DNA of 64,000 nt from Acinetobacter larvae (GCF_001704115.1 NZ_CP016895.1:1736001-1800000); one strand, 5' to 3'; shown: positions 17,482 to 26,120, counted from the first letter of the stretch. Numbers and translations are program-made. The notes: generated by a model not told the origin, from the letters alone.

Positions 17482-18020
17482 TGAAAATATCGAGAACTTT
17501 AAGGCCGGATAATAGAGAAAAAGAACCTGTTAAAATTTTAGTTAAAACAAGATACCGAATATACATTATTTTAAATAATAATTTTATAATTACTGGTACT
17601 CATGCAGGAATGTTATTAATAAGCCCAAAAGGATATGAGCTATATGACCCAAACGGTAATTTTCACTATGAAGGTATTGCAGAAGGCACAATGCGCGTTT
17701 TCCCAGTAGATATCACTGACCATAAAACTCAAAAAGACATTTTTAAAAAATATTTAGATTTTCAGCATGTTGAAGGTGAAGACGTTTATATCTATACATT
17801 TCATGTAAGTAAAAATGAGTTTGATGAGGTACAAAAAAGAATTTATGATCAAGTGAGATGTGGAGGTTCTTTTAGTTGTACCAAATGTGTATCAAATGCC
17901 GTTGCTGGGATTGGTGTGTTTAAGAGTATAGATCAAGATGTTTTTTTACCATCCTCACTCAAAAGACAGCTGGATAAAATATCAACACCCATAAGAATTG
18001 CAAGGAATACAAATGAATAA
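17481..18020 (+). CDS. Putative PAAR-linked effector, permuted NlpC/P60-like
   Basis: 179 residues. GTHAGMLL near residue 40 supplies a His, followed by YELYDPNG. A Cys cluster CTKCVSNAVAGIG lies near residues 132-145, and FLPSSLKRQL follows. Order His, acidic, Cys, then a Pro-x-x-Leu segment is that of circularly permuted NlpC/P60 (YiiX-like) hydrolases. I infer a cell-wall or lipid amidase/acylase toxin carried by the PAAR protein. Start overlaps the PAAR stop by 1 base; the end overlaps the next gene by 8. Function unproved. Confidence 0.5.
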   Translation: MKISRTLRPDNREKEPVKILVKTRYRIYIILNNNFIITGTHAGMLLISPKGYELYDPNGNFHYEGIAEGTMRVFPVDITDHKTQKDIFKKYLDFQHVEGEDVYIYTFHVSKNEFDEVQKRIYDQVRCGGSFSCTKCVSNAVAGIGVFKSIDQDVFLPSSLKRQLDKISTPIRIARNTNE

Positions 18021-18408
18021 GAAGCTACTAATTTTGGATTTTATATTATTGAATTTGCAGATTAGTATTGGTTTAATTTTAAGTTTTTCAACGATAAAAT
18101 ATTTTTATATTGGTGAGGGCTATATAGGCTACATATGGGCGGTAGTTATAATATGTAATATACTTTTTATAATATTTATGAAATTTCAGAAAGTGCTTAC
18201 TCTAAAAAATTTTATTATTATTTCGCTGTCTGCAAGCTTGGTTGGATTTTTTACCCAAATATCAAATAAGCCAACTGCCAATATTTCATTAGAGAATTTT
18301 GTTTATATGTATATTGGAAGCATATTTGTATTGTATTTGATTATAAGTAGTCCTATATCTTTGATTATTGAGTGTATTTATAAGAAAAGATTTTTAAAAG
18401 CGAGATGA
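18013..18408 (+). CDS. Polytopic membrane protein, candidate immunity protein
   Basis: 131 residues from ATG 18013, about four hydrophobic segments and little else, very AT-rich. It overlaps the putative effector gene by 8 bases, the usual coupling of effector and immunity genes. A membrane immunity protein fits an effector acting in the periplasm. No family recognised. Confidence 0.55.
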   Translation: MNKKLLILDFILLNLQISIGLILSFSTIKYFYIGEGYIGYIWAVVIICNILFIIFMKFQKVLTLKNFIIISLSASLVGFFTQISNKPTANISLENFVYMYIGSIFVLYLIISSPISLIIECIYKKRFLKAR

Positions 18409-18615
18409 CATTGTTATTTCTATTCTAATAAATGATGGATTCTCATAAATTAAAATCAACAGAAGTTTTACGCTGACCTAATGTTGGTATTGCCGACATC
18501 AATTTACTCGGAAATTTGATACTAAAACCTGAATTAAGGCTAAATCCCCAATTTGTCAACCAAGATTTATGGCTAAAAAGGGGATTTGTCAACTAAGTGA
18601 ATTTGCCTTAAAGAG

Positions 18616-19629
18616 TTATTGGGCATCTAGCATATCTGCAATATCATCAATATCAGGGTTGTAGTAAGTATTGACTAACATTTTTATATTTCGATGACCG
18701 GTGACTTTTGCTAAAACCTCAACAGGGAGTTTCTGATTATTCACAAATCTAGTAATTGCTTCGTGCCGGGTGTCGTGAAAGTGAAGATCACTAAGTCCTA
18801 CTTTACTTTTCCTTCTTTCCCACATTAAACGAAAAGCATTTTCTGATTGAGGGATAAGCCTTTCATTATCATGTTGAATTAGGCTGAGAAGAGCTAAAGC
18901 TTTTTTGGTCAGGGGCACATTTCTAGAGTCGCCATTTTTTGTTTCCGAAAGGTGAATATGCCGATCAAAAATATCAGTCATCTTAATATTTAGAATTTCC
19001 CCACGGCGCATAGCAGTTTCAAGTGCAAATAAAAATGCCCATGCAACATAATGCTCTGGATCACTAGGGATTTGATCAAATTGATAATTAAGAGCCTCTA
19101 AAATTTTCTTAATCTCATCATCTCTAATTCTGCGATTCCTTGCTTTGGGCTTGGTTGGTTTTTTTATCAGCAGCCAAGGGTTGGAATCAATTAGAAATAG
19201 CTCTTTCACGGCATATGAAAAAACTGCACTATATAATGCTATTTCTCTTAATACGGTATTTGGTCCAACCACTTTTAATCTTGTGTTGCGCCAGTTTGTT
19301 AAATGGCGTGGCGTGATATCGTAAATGGACATGTTTGCCAACTCACCAAATTTATCCTCAAAAGATTTTAACTGCTCTTTGACATAGATCGCACCGCGTA
19401 GGCTTTTCCCTACATTTTCATAATATTTATAAAATAGGGTTTTAAAAGGGTAGTGAGGTTTTATGTCAGATTCTTTATCAGAGAGTCTTGCCTTGCTTTC
19501 AAGAATTTTCTGAGCAGCCCATTGTTCGCATTCTTTAATCGTGTCTCTGGTGCACGACAGTCTTTCACCATTGATCATGATCTTTATGCGGTACGAACTA
19601 CCACGTTTTTCTGGCTTTGGAATTTTCAT
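18616..19629 (-). CDS. int: Tyrosine integrase (prophage A)
   Basis: 337 residues starting MKIPKPEKRGSSYRIKIM. An N-terminal arm-binding region and core-binding domain are followed by the catalytic domain: Arg in ETAMRRGEIL, HxxR in HFHDTRHEA, then GHR and Tyr in NTYYNPD. It lies 180 bases from the 46-bp core at 19,811. It is clearly related to the prophage B integrase at 61,603-62,622, which explains the shared att site. Confidence 0.95.
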   Translation of the reverse strand: MKIPKPEKRGSSYRIKIMINGERLSCTRDTIKECEQWAAQKILESKARLSDKESDIKPHYPFKTLFYKYYENVGKSLRGAIYVKEQLKSFEDKFGELANMSIYDITPRHLTNWRNTRLKVVGPNTVLREIALYSAVFSYAVKELFLIDSNPWLLIKKPTKPKARNRRIRDDEIKKILEALNYQFDQIPSDPEHYVAWAFLFALETAMRRGEILNIKMTDIFDRHIHLSETKNGDSRNVPLTKKALALLSLIQHDNERLIPQSENAFRLMWERRKSKVGLSDLHFHDTRHEAITRFVNNQKLPVEVLAKVTGHRNIKMLVNTYYNPDIDDIADMLDAQ

Positions 19630-19654
19630 AGATTACCCCCTGAAAAGCAGGATA

Positions 19655-19725
19655 ACCTTGGGGCAATCTTGGGACAATTTATTCCCCAATTTCCCAATAA
19701 ATTGGGGAAAACAAGGAAATTGAGG
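19655..19725. promoter_or_regulatory. Possible integrase arm-type sites, prophage A
   Basis: Between integrase A and the core there are direct repeats CTTGGGGCAA and CTTGGGACAA, then inverted ATTCCCCAATTT and AAATTGGGGAA. Repeats at this place are typical of arm sites or factor-binding sites. Confidence 0.4.
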
Positions 19726-19810
19726 AAATAGGGTGATGTAATAGCAGGCATTAAAAAAGGCTCCAAGCTATTGATATAACTTGAAACCTTTTAGCCGTAA
19801 GGCTTTAAAC

Positions 19811-19856
19811 TTGGTAGGCATATCCAGATTTGAACTGGAGACCTCTACGATGTCAA
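19811..19856. repeat. att core, right end of A / left end of B (46 bp)
   Basis: Starts TTGGTAGGCATATCCAGATT and ends TACGATGTCAA. Identical to 62,774-62,819 inside the tRNA-Val gene, with the flanking bases differing on both sides. It includes the tRNA 3' end through the anticodon arm but lacks the 5' half, so it is an attachment-site copy and not a tRNA. Confidence 0.93.
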
Positions 19857-19895
19857 GGAATGAGAATTGCAATTAAAACAATTACTTATGTTTAA

Positions 19896-19916
19896 TTGGC
19901 GTAATTTTGGCGTAAA
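19896..19916. promoter_or_regulatory. Arm-type site pair, left end of prophage B
   Basis: TTGGCGTAAT followed by TTGGCGTAAA as a tandem repeat. The same 21-bp block with one change lies at 62,633-62,653, at the other end of prophage B next to the integrase. Both flank the core, as integrase arm sites do. Confidence 0.55.
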
Positions 19917-19989
19917 TGTGAAGTTATCCACAATATTATTTATTAGTTTGTAGTGTATTTTATCATATTAAAGATATTAAAAAAGAGAG

Positions 19990-20277
19990 CTAACTTGCTC
20001 TCTTTCTTCCTCGCTTAGATGAGGCTCCTTGAAGTATTCCAGAAGCCAGTTCTGGATCGTATAAAGCCTTTCCTATGGTCCCTTGATTAATAGATGATAG
20101 TTTTCGGCGAATAGTATCAACTGAGATATTATGCATCTTTGCTAACTGAGCCGCAGTAACTAACTCTTGTTTAGCTTTCTCTAGTTTAGTGACAGTCGCA
20201 CCGCAGATATTCTGCCCCAACGTAATTTGTGGTGGAGTATTCGCCTCTAAAATAACAATATATTGTTGTACGCCCAT
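19990..20277 (-). CDS. Small HTH protein, candidate excisionase
   Basis: 95 residues from ATG 20277, preceded by GGAGAG. The middle part VTAAQLAKMHNISVDTIRRKL is a helix-turn-helix, and the C-terminus is basic (SSKRGRKRAS). It is the last gene of the leftward early operon and the one nearest the att core, where excisionases (Xis/Cox) lie. Role inferred from position and size. Confidence 0.5.
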   Translation of the reverse strand: MGVQQYIVILEANTPPQITLGQNICGATVTKLEKAKQELVTAAQLAKMHNISVDTIRRKLSSINQGTIGKALYDPELASGILQGASSKRGRKRAS

Positions 20278-20409
20278 CACTCTCTCCACATCGCTTCTTT
20301 AAATTTCGATTCAGTTATTAATTCTTCAATTTCATATAAATAAACATTATGAAATATATGGGTCATTTTGTTGCCGAACACAGTAAGTGTCCGGCTGATC
20401 GATGAATAG

Positions 20410-21684
20410 CTAAACTTCATGTTCACGCTCCAGTGCTGCACGGCGTTTATAAACCTCAGCCATCAACTTCTTCTGCATATCCGGTGCTCTGGCACTGATA
20501 TCTATTTCAAGTGCATCAAGTGCCGTGAGATCTGCTGCATTTTGAATATCACGCATAAGGCTTGGAGCTTCGGAACTTACTGACTGCTCGAACTGTGATA
20601 AACGTTTACTAATAGCAACCAATAATGGTTTACGTTGCTCTTCGCTCCATGCAGTTGTATAGCGAACTGGCGCATTGGCTTCTGTCGGTGTTTGTGCATT
20701 TACTACATCAACAAGCAGATCATCGAGTTTGATTTGATATTCGCGTTCGTCAAATGCATCCTCTAAATCTTTCAGAATGCTGTTGGTAAACATGCGGGAT
20801 TGCGCAACAGAGTTCTTTAAGCGTTCCAGTTCATCTTTGCTTGATGCCTTTGCCACATCAGCTTTAATTTGCTTAGCAATGTTCAAAGGGTTTAATTCAT
20901 CTGAAATTGAAGCCAGTACTTTCTTACGTTCATCGTATGTGGTCATTAACAAATGACCTTGTTCGCCGTGTAAATTACGAAGATCAGGCAGCAGGGCTTC
21001 TAGTTCTTCAACTGAAGTGGCTGCAGCAATACGTTCACGTAGAATCTTGATTTCATCTTTATTGTTGCTGAAATCAATCAAGTTATCCGTCTTAACAACG
21101 GTATCGCCGACAGCTGTGATGGTTACGGCATCAGGTTCAGCTGCCTTTAATGACTCAATGGCAGCATCGGTCGAGGTTGTATCTTGAGCATCACTAATTG
21201 CAGTTTGTGCCGCTTCCTTTTTAACTCTTGGTTTTCGAGTCTGCTTGGGTTTTTCGTCATCTAATCGGACAACAGGGCAGTCGCCAACCAGCTCGCGACC
21301 TAAAACCCTACTAAATGCCTGTAACTGCCGTTTAGCATTATCTTCATCTCGTTGCGCAAAACCGCTATTAATTGCTTTAACTAGCTTTGAGAAAGTAGCT
21401 TTATTAAACTCACTAATGTGAATAGATGTATCATGCGTATTAACGATATAGATTTCCTGACCTTCAACAATTTCATCAAAGGTCAATGGCTTAGTGAAAG
21501 TAATACCAGCGATTTCAATTGTTTCAATCTTGATGCAAAATTCATAACCAGACTTGGCAAAAATGGTCGCAGGGAATTGGTCCAAATCATCAAATTCAAG
21601 CATTTCACCTGCAGCACGGCAAAGCACATGCTTGCCGGACATTACTGCGTTAAAAGCTTCTTGAGCAGAAATTAGATTGTTCAT
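20410..21684 (-). CDS. Large hypothetical early protein
   Basis: 424 residues, no family recognised. The N-terminal 110 residues read like a compact domain (ISAQEAFNAVMSGKHVLCR). A basic Pro-rich linker follows near residues 148-160. The rest is helical and charged, repetitive in style (EELEALLPDLRNL), suggesting coiled coil. Overlaps the Sak4-like gene by 4 bases, so it may help recombination or replication. Confidence 0.6.
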   Translation of the reverse strand: MNNLISAQEAFNAVMSGKHVLCRAAGEMLEFDDLDQFPATIFAKSGYEFCIKIETIEIAGITFTKPLTFDEIVEGQEIYIVNTHDTSIHISEFNKATFSKLVKAINSGFAQRDEDNAKRQLQAFSRVLGRELVGDCPVVRLDDEKPKQTRKPRVKKEAAQTAISDAQDTTSTDAAIESLKAAEPDAVTITAVGDTVVKTDNLIDFSNNKDEIKILRERIAAATSVEELEALLPDLRNLHGEQGHLLMTTYDERKKVLASISDELNPLNIAKQIKADVAKASSKDELERLKNSVAQSRMFTNSILKDLEDAFDEREYQIKLDDLLVDVVNAQTPTEANAPVRYTTAWSEEQRKPLLVAISKRLSQFEQSVSSEAPSLMRDIQNAADLTALDALEIDISARAPDMQKKLMAEVYKRRAALEREHEV

Positions 21685-22790
21685 GCCACATTTACCTCGC
21701 GTGCATATTTTTCAATATCAGCTATAACTTCAGATAGGCGTGATGGGTGGATCTGCATCAGTGAATCAATTCCCAAGTATTCGCATGTTGATTTAACATC
21801 AAGACCGCGTGATGCAATTAGCTGTTGCAACTCGTTACGCTGCTCAACTGTCATTGCTTCCGTTTCATTTGCAGGTTGGTAATTCTGCTGGTGTAACTGA
21901 GCCTCATGCTCTCGATTAGCTTGCTCTCTTTTTTGAATAATAGAGATTAGGCTGTTGCGAGTTTCTTCGAATTTCTGCTGCTGTAGGTCTAGCAAGCTGT
22001 TCATTTGGCGCTTAGCGCAATAATTATCAATATTCACACCGGCTTGAATCATTAGGTTTTCAATTTCTAGGTATTGATCGCCGTTTATTGTTGCGTCGGC
22101 AGATCCTGACTCAAGCCATTGCTTTAAGCGGATGCCAGTTTGCTCTGTAATTTGTTCTGGTTGAACGAATAGTCCGGTACGATCTTTTGTTGCATTTGCA
22201 TAGTAGTCGCCGTGAGTAATATCTAGAACGGTAGTGAACTCATATTCGATACCATCACGTTGCTCTGATTTGAGTCCAAGCTTTTCAACTTTCTTTTTAC
22301 CGTTGGTATCATTGGTTTGCACGGTGTCCATTTTGCTGCGCATAGTGACAATGATGTTGATACTTGAGTGCAGCATTGCATCAATAAATTTACGATGGCG
22401 CGGAGTAACCTCACTCCATGCACCCCACGTATTACCTTTAAACTTTCCTTTGCCAAGTGCATCTACGATTTCTAAACAACCGCCAACACCCGACCATTCA
22501 TGTGTAATACTGTCTAAAATAACAGTTGAATATCCAGCGTGTTCAGCAGCTTGAATTGCGGAAATAAACTTCTCTGGTGAATAAGGTGGTTGAATATTTG
22601 CTGTATCGAACTCAACAACATCGGCATAAAGTTCAGCACTACTATTTTCTGTATCTACTACAGCAATCTTACCCCCAATGCCTTTAGCAATGAGTAGTGC
22701 ACCCATTGTTTTACCTGAACCAGTAGGGCCAGAGAGTGCGAGGCGCAATTTAGCGTTTTTACGTTCTGCTTTTTTGAAAAATACTGACAT
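21681..22790 (-). CDS. RecA-fold ATPase, Sak4-like recombination protein
   Basis: 369 residues. Walker A GPTGSGKT lies near residues 20-28 and a Walker B-like STVILDSITHEW near residue 92. The family (AAA_24/Sak4-like) provides single-strand annealing help in phage recombination. The C-terminal 130 residues are a Gln-rich helical extension. Overlaps the next gene downstream by 4 bases and starts at the stop of the upstream gene. Confidence 0.75.
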   Translation of the reverse strand: MSVFFKKAERKNAKLRLALSGPTGSGKTMGALLIAKGIGGKIAVVDTENSSAELYADVVEFDTANIQPPYSPEKFISAIQAAEHAGYSTVILDSITHEWSGVGGCLEIVDALGKGKFKGNTWGAWSEVTPRHRKFIDAMLHSSINIIVTMRSKMDTVQTNDTNGKKKVEKLGLKSEQRDGIEYEFTTVLDITHGDYYANATKDRTGLFVQPEQITEQTGIRLKQWLESGSADATINGDQYLEIENLMIQAGVNIDNYCAKRQMNSLLDLQQQKFEETRNSLISIIQKREQANREHEAQLHQQNYQPANETEAMTVEQRNELQQLIASRGLDVKSTCEYLGIDSLMQIHPSRLSEVIADIEKYAREVNVA

Positions 22791-23251
22791 TACGCATCCT
22801 CCCCAAGACGGTTTTTCATCATGTAACCAGCTATCAAAGCATTGATATTGCGGTGATCGTTGTAGTCAGTGAAATCGCTGAACTGGTTGCCATCGCGTGT
22901 GGTTACTGTATTCACGCTAAGCTGGGTCACATCGATAGCAGTGAACTCAGAACCTGGTACGCCGTAACTGTCTGGAATAGCTTCAAAGTCGAAAGACACA
23001 TTCAAAGCAAAGTCATCGAGCAGAATATTCGCCGTGCCAGAGTTGTCACCAGTTAAGACAAGGGACTGCAATTCGTAGGTAGAAGGAATCGCAGCAGGGG
23101 AAGCCACTGGAGCCACGGCGTCGGATTTAACGGTACTAAAGCCGACAGCACCCAATGCGCTACATAGAACAAGCGCGCTAAATGGTCGACGGCGTACAAG
23201 AGTTGTAACACCCGATAAACCGGGATTGAAAGAAATGGGTTTTGCGTTCAT
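22790..23251 (-). CDS. Hypothetical early-left protein
   Basis: 153 residues from ATG 23251, preceded by AGGTGG at a good distance; a longer frame from 23290 runs into the leader hairpin. One hydrophobic stretch near residues 24-43 (PFSALVLCSALGAVGFS), then a beta-rich acidic domain ending in a conserved-looking DYNDHRNINALIAGYMM. No family recognised. First gene of the leftward operon after the operator cluster. Confidence 0.6.
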   Translation of the reverse strand: MNAKPISFNPGLSGVTTLVRRRPFSALVLCSALGAVGFSTVKSDAVAPVASPAAIPSTYELQSLVLTGDNSGTANILLDDFALNVSFDFEAIPDSYGVPGSEFTAIDVTQLSVNTVTTRDGNQFSDFTDYNDHRNINALIAGYMMKNRLGEDA

Positions 23252-23272
23252 AATCCACCTGTTGTTGTGAAA

Positions 23273-23301
23273 AGCCCCGCGTCCGTCCAAAGAGTGGGGC
23301 T
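23273..23301 (-). terminator. Leader terminator/attenuator of the leftward operon
   Basis: On the minus strand AGCCCC(AC) pairs with (GC)GGGGCT and is followed by TTTT. It lies between the leftward promoter region and the first gene, so transcription must pass it. Suggests antitermination control. Confidence 0.5.
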
Positions 23302-23324
23302 TTTTGTTGTTTGATGGGCTTATT

Positions 23325-23373
23325 ATTCACTATTGAATAGGATTATTCAATATTAAATAATTCATTAGTGAAT
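23325..23373. promoter_or_regulatory. Left operator cluster, three 14-bp sites
   Basis: ATTCACTATTGAAT (23325-23338), ATTCAATATTAAAT (23345-23358) and ATTCATTAGTGAAT (23360-23373) share the pattern ATTCA-N4/5-GAAT. A minus-strand TAGACA (-35-like) lies just right of the last site and TATTTA (-10-like) lies within the cluster. Matches the right-hand cluster at 25525-25590. Confidence 0.7.
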
Positions 23374-23469
23374 TATTTGTCTATTTATTGATCTTTTTTT
23401 ATTCTTGGATAAATAAAAACCCACTGCAAGAGTGGGTGTTGAGGTATAAAAATATATTTTTAATAGACT

Positions 23470-24636
23470 TTACGAAGAGCTGCGTTTAAAATTTTCGTCA
23501 TTCATACAATATTCTAAAGAATCCCTTAATATGCCAACTGCACGATAGATATATTCAGGTTTATCTAAAAATATGGAGCCATTGGCTTGAACCTCAAGTC
23601 CAGCCCGATCTAGCTCAGAACGCTTAATCTGATCTATAGGTATATTAAAATGTATTGTTGGTCGTTTTCTATTCACATCGTATCTAAAAAGCCATCGATT
23701 ATTTTTGCCTTGATATAGCATTGAAAAATAGCTTTCTGTATCTTTTGCAACCAGATCCACATCGGGGAAAAGTTCGGTGACGATTTTTTGCAAATCTAAT
23801 TCATCCTTAGTTGTGATGATTTTATCATTATCAGGATTTACAATATAATCCACATGATCAACAACATTGGAGTCTGTTTCATCTACTTGCTGTTTTTGTT
23901 CAATTGGTTGAGCTGTAATAATCGTCGGGGAAGATAATCCCTTAACAACAGTATCACTAATTACTTGTTGCACAGCTTGCTTAACAAATGGCTGAATGGA
24001 TTCTAAAAACTTAGTATTAAGTTGGCGAGGAATGCTGGCTTGTTGGGCAACATAACGTACAAAATCTATATCAGCCTCATTAATACATTTTCTAATAACA
24101 GCTTTAAATTGTTGGATATATTGGTTTTCTTCTGCAAAAAAACGTAACTTTTCTGCATGAAAGTTATCATGTCTAAATTCTGCTAGCTGTATTAAATCTT
24201 CTGGTCTCGACTTAGTGAAATCGATAGTTAAAAATGGTTTCTCGTCCATTACATTTGTATTAATTAAATCGGTAAAGAATCTCCATTCTCGCCCATTAGT
24301 AATAGCCCCAATAGTTACACCAAGACTACTATTAAAATATCTAGACAGTTGAGGTGCGTGATTAGTTAAATCAGCAGAATAGGATTTTGCCTCAATAAAC
24401 ATAACAGGTTGATTGTTACAATATAGAGCATAATCAACCCTTTCTGTAGCTTTAACTCCAGGAAAGTCTGCTGCAAATTCTGCTAAAACTTTGGTTGGGT
24501 CATAAGGGCTAAACCCCAATATATCAAGAAGTGGCAAGATTAAAGCTTGCTTAGTAGTTTCCTCTGTAGTGCAGTGTGTACCAACTTTTTTAACATGCTC
24601 AATATGATTCTTTAATCTTTCGACAAAATTATCCAT
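23470..24636 (-). CDS. PD-(D/E)xK nuclease, HsdR N-terminal-like; candidate exclusion gene
   Basis: 388 residues. N-terminal 180 residues read like the type I restriction R-subunit N domain: VDYALY, then PVMFIEAKS supplies the D...ExK site near residues 67-84. No helicase motifs follow, so it is not a restriction motor. It lies directly after CI on the same strand, 140 bases downstream, before the left operators. That is where lambda keeps rexAB, so expression in the lysogen and a role in excluding other phages are plausible. No ACGGCG motif seen in it. Confidence 0.65.
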   Translation of the reverse strand: MDNFVERLKNHIEHVKKVGTHCTTEETTKQALILPLLDILGFSPYDPTKVLAEFAADFPGVKATERVDYALYCNNQPVMFIEAKSYSADLTNHAPQLSRYFNSSLGVTIGAITNGREWRFFTDLINTNVMDEKPFLTIDFTKSRPEDLIQLAEFRHDNFHAEKLRFFAEENQYIQQFKAVIRKCINEADIDFVRYVAQQASIPRQLNTKFLESIQPFVKQAVQQVISDTVVKGLSSPTIITAQPIEQKQQVDETDSNVVDHVDYIVNPDNDKIITTKDELDLQKIVTELFPDVDLVAKDTESYFSMLYQGKNNRWLFRYDVNRKRPTIHFNIPIDQIKRSELDRAGLEVQANGSIFLDKPEYIYRAVGILRDSLEYCMNDENFKRSSS

Positions 24637-24775
24637 TTTTACCCCAAATAAATTAACAGTTAAGATTTCACTATATTTGTTTTGCTGAACGACTTAATGT
24701 GGTTTCCAGACAAATATTAGTTTCAGTTTTGCAATTACTCAACAATAAGAGCTTGCTTGTATTTAATGCATGCTT

Positions 24776-25492
24776 TTACCATTTCTCTATTCTAGCAATC
24801 TGCCAAACCCAGCCAATAACCTCAAACTGCTGGCTTGCAATTTCATTGGCTGTTAGTGTGATCTCTGGGAATTCGGCATCATTATCAGAAACAATTCGAA
24901 CCCCACCAAAAGGCAGGTTGTATAGGCGTTTGGCATAGTGAAGCCCACCAATGCATACTGCGAAAATCTTGCCATCTTTAATAGTTTTGCGTCCCAGATC
25001 AACATGAATCGTATCGCCATCACTAATAGTTGGGCTCATTGAATCGCCTGAGGCTGTTGCAGCTACAGCATTTTCTTTTGTGATGGATAGATTTCTTAGA
25101 GTTGCTTTAGGTATTCTTAATTTGCGTGTTTCGTTTGCAATATATTCGTTAATACACCCAGAACCACATGCAAAGGAAAAATCCTTAAAGAAGGGAATCT
25201 CTACCTCATCATCATCCAAAGGTGTTGTTTCATCCCAAGATTCTACACGAACAAATTCTTTTTGCTTGCCGCCTGTTTTTTCAAGTAATTGAATATCAAT
25301 ATCAAGTAAATCACCAGGCGTATATCCAGACCAAGCTGAAAGAGCTTCTAGTGTGCTTCTTCTTGGGTTTTCCGTAAGACCTTGTTGAATCCGAAAGACT
25401 GTAGCTTGAGGAATATTATGCTCTTTACTCAACTCATTCGGATTGGTCTTATGTTTTTCTAGCAAGTACTCAATATTGGATTTAAGAAACAT
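24776..25492 (-). CDS. cI: CI-type repressor with S24 peptidase domain
   Basis: 238 residues from ATG 25492. The helix-turn-helix is near residues 15-40 (ELSKEHNIPQATVFRIQQG). The C-terminal LexA/S24 domain has the Ser in ASGDSMSPTI and the Lys in HYAKRLYN, so it should self-cleave on DNA damage. Divergent from cro with three operator sites between. It keeps prophage B silent. Confidence 0.92.
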   Translation of the reverse strand: MFLKSNIEYLLEKHKTNPNELSKEHNIPQATVFRIQQGLTENPRRSTLEALSAWSGYTPGDLLDIDIQLLEKTGGKQKEFVRVESWDETTPLDDDEVEIPFFKDFSFACGSGCINEYIANETRKLRIPKATLRNLSITKENAVAATASGDSMSPTISDGDTIHVDLGRKTIKDGKIFAVCIGGLHYAKRLYNLPFGGVRIVSDNDAEFPEITLTANEIASQQFEVIGWVWQIARIEKW

Positions 25493-25524
25493 AAAGCAAG
25501 AACTCCAAATCAATAATTCATTTT

Positions 25525-25590
25525 ATTCAAAAAAGAATATTTCATAAAGATATAATTCACTTATGCATTGACTTCTATTCACTAATGAAT
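25525..25590. promoter_or_regulatory. Right operator cluster between cI and cro, three 14-bp sites
   Basis: ATTCAAAAAAGAAT (25525-25538), ATTCACTTATGCAT (25555-25568) and ATTCACTAATGAAT (25577-25590). The last is nearly palindromic and lies in the spacer of the rightward promoter. Same pattern as the left cluster. Confidence 0.75.
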
Positions 25591-25595
25591 AAAAT
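25568..25595 (+). promoter_or_regulatory. Rightward early promoter (PR-like)
   Basis: TTGACT at 25568-25573 and TAAAAT at 25590-25595, spacer 16, overlapped by an operator site. A strong ribosome site AAGGAGG precedes cro. Confidence 0.7.
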
Positions 25596-25615
25596 AGGTG
25601 TAAAGGAGGAATCTT

Positions 25616-25825
25616 ATGAATATTCAAGAAAAAATTTTGTTTTTAAGAGGTCGGGGATTAACCCAGTCTCAGATCTGTGCATTCACAGGAATTTCCCAAA
25701 GCTCAGTTTCTAAAATAGAAAATGGTGAGCAATCTGATGTGACATACCGAAAAGGCATTGCTCTAGATATTCTTGTCAGTAGTGAACAAACAAAAAACCA
25801 AAGTGATAGCAAATTAATTGCATAG
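25616..25825 (+). CDS. cro: Cro-like HTH regulator
   Basis: 69 residues with a clear helix-turn-helix (LTQSQICAFTGISQSSVSKIENG). Divergent from cI and first in the rightward operon, preceded by AAGGAGG. Expected to bind the same operators and favour lytic growth. Confidence 0.85.
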   Translation: MNIQEKILFLRGRGLTQSQICAFTGISQSSVSKIENGEQSDVTYRKGIALDILVSSEQTKNQSDSKLIA

Positions 25826-25834
25826 GAGAATCCA

Positions 25835-26119
25835 ATGCCTAAATCTACTGGTCGCTTCCGACCAAAAAGAAATGAAAAGAAAACTATCTGCATGTCAACA
25901 CACTTGGATGATGAGGTTGCAGAGCATATTGCTACTAAGGCGTATGAGCGTGAATGGTCAAATAGCCAGTATTTAAGATGGTTAGCCATACAAGATAAGA
26001 AGCGTTGTGAAGATGACGATGATCTTACGGCGTATGTATCTGGTACACCAAGAGAACAGATAAATCCGTTCAGACGAACTGAACTTTGCGAACACTGCGA
26101 ACGGAAATTGGACAAATAA
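25835..26119 (+). CDS. Small CII-position protein, ribbon-helix-helix-like
   Basis: 94 residues. The middle (TICMSTHLDDEVAEHIATKAYEREWSNSQYLR, read as strand-helix-helix) resembles ribbon-helix-helix proteins. The C-terminus has CEHCERK, a possible Cys pair. It occupies the CII position downstream of cro. A terminator-like hairpin follows. Confidence 0.5.
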   Translation: MPKSTGRFRPKRNEKKTICMSTHLDDEVAEHIATKAYEREWSNSQYLRWLAIQDKKRCEDDDDLTAYVSGTPREQINPFRRTELCEHCERKLDK

Positions 26120-26120
26120 A

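Larger units (their letters stand above)
1..19856. mobile_element. Prophage A (siphophage), right part
   Basis: The plus strand carries a non-contractile tail gene order (tube, G/GT chaperones, tape measure, DUF2460, DUF2163, NlpC, tip protein, fibre) and no sheath gene. It is followed by lysis genes, accessory genes and a minus-strand tyrosine integrase next to a 46-bp tRNA-derived core. Head and early genes lie left of the window. The left end cannot be seen. Confidence 0.93.
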
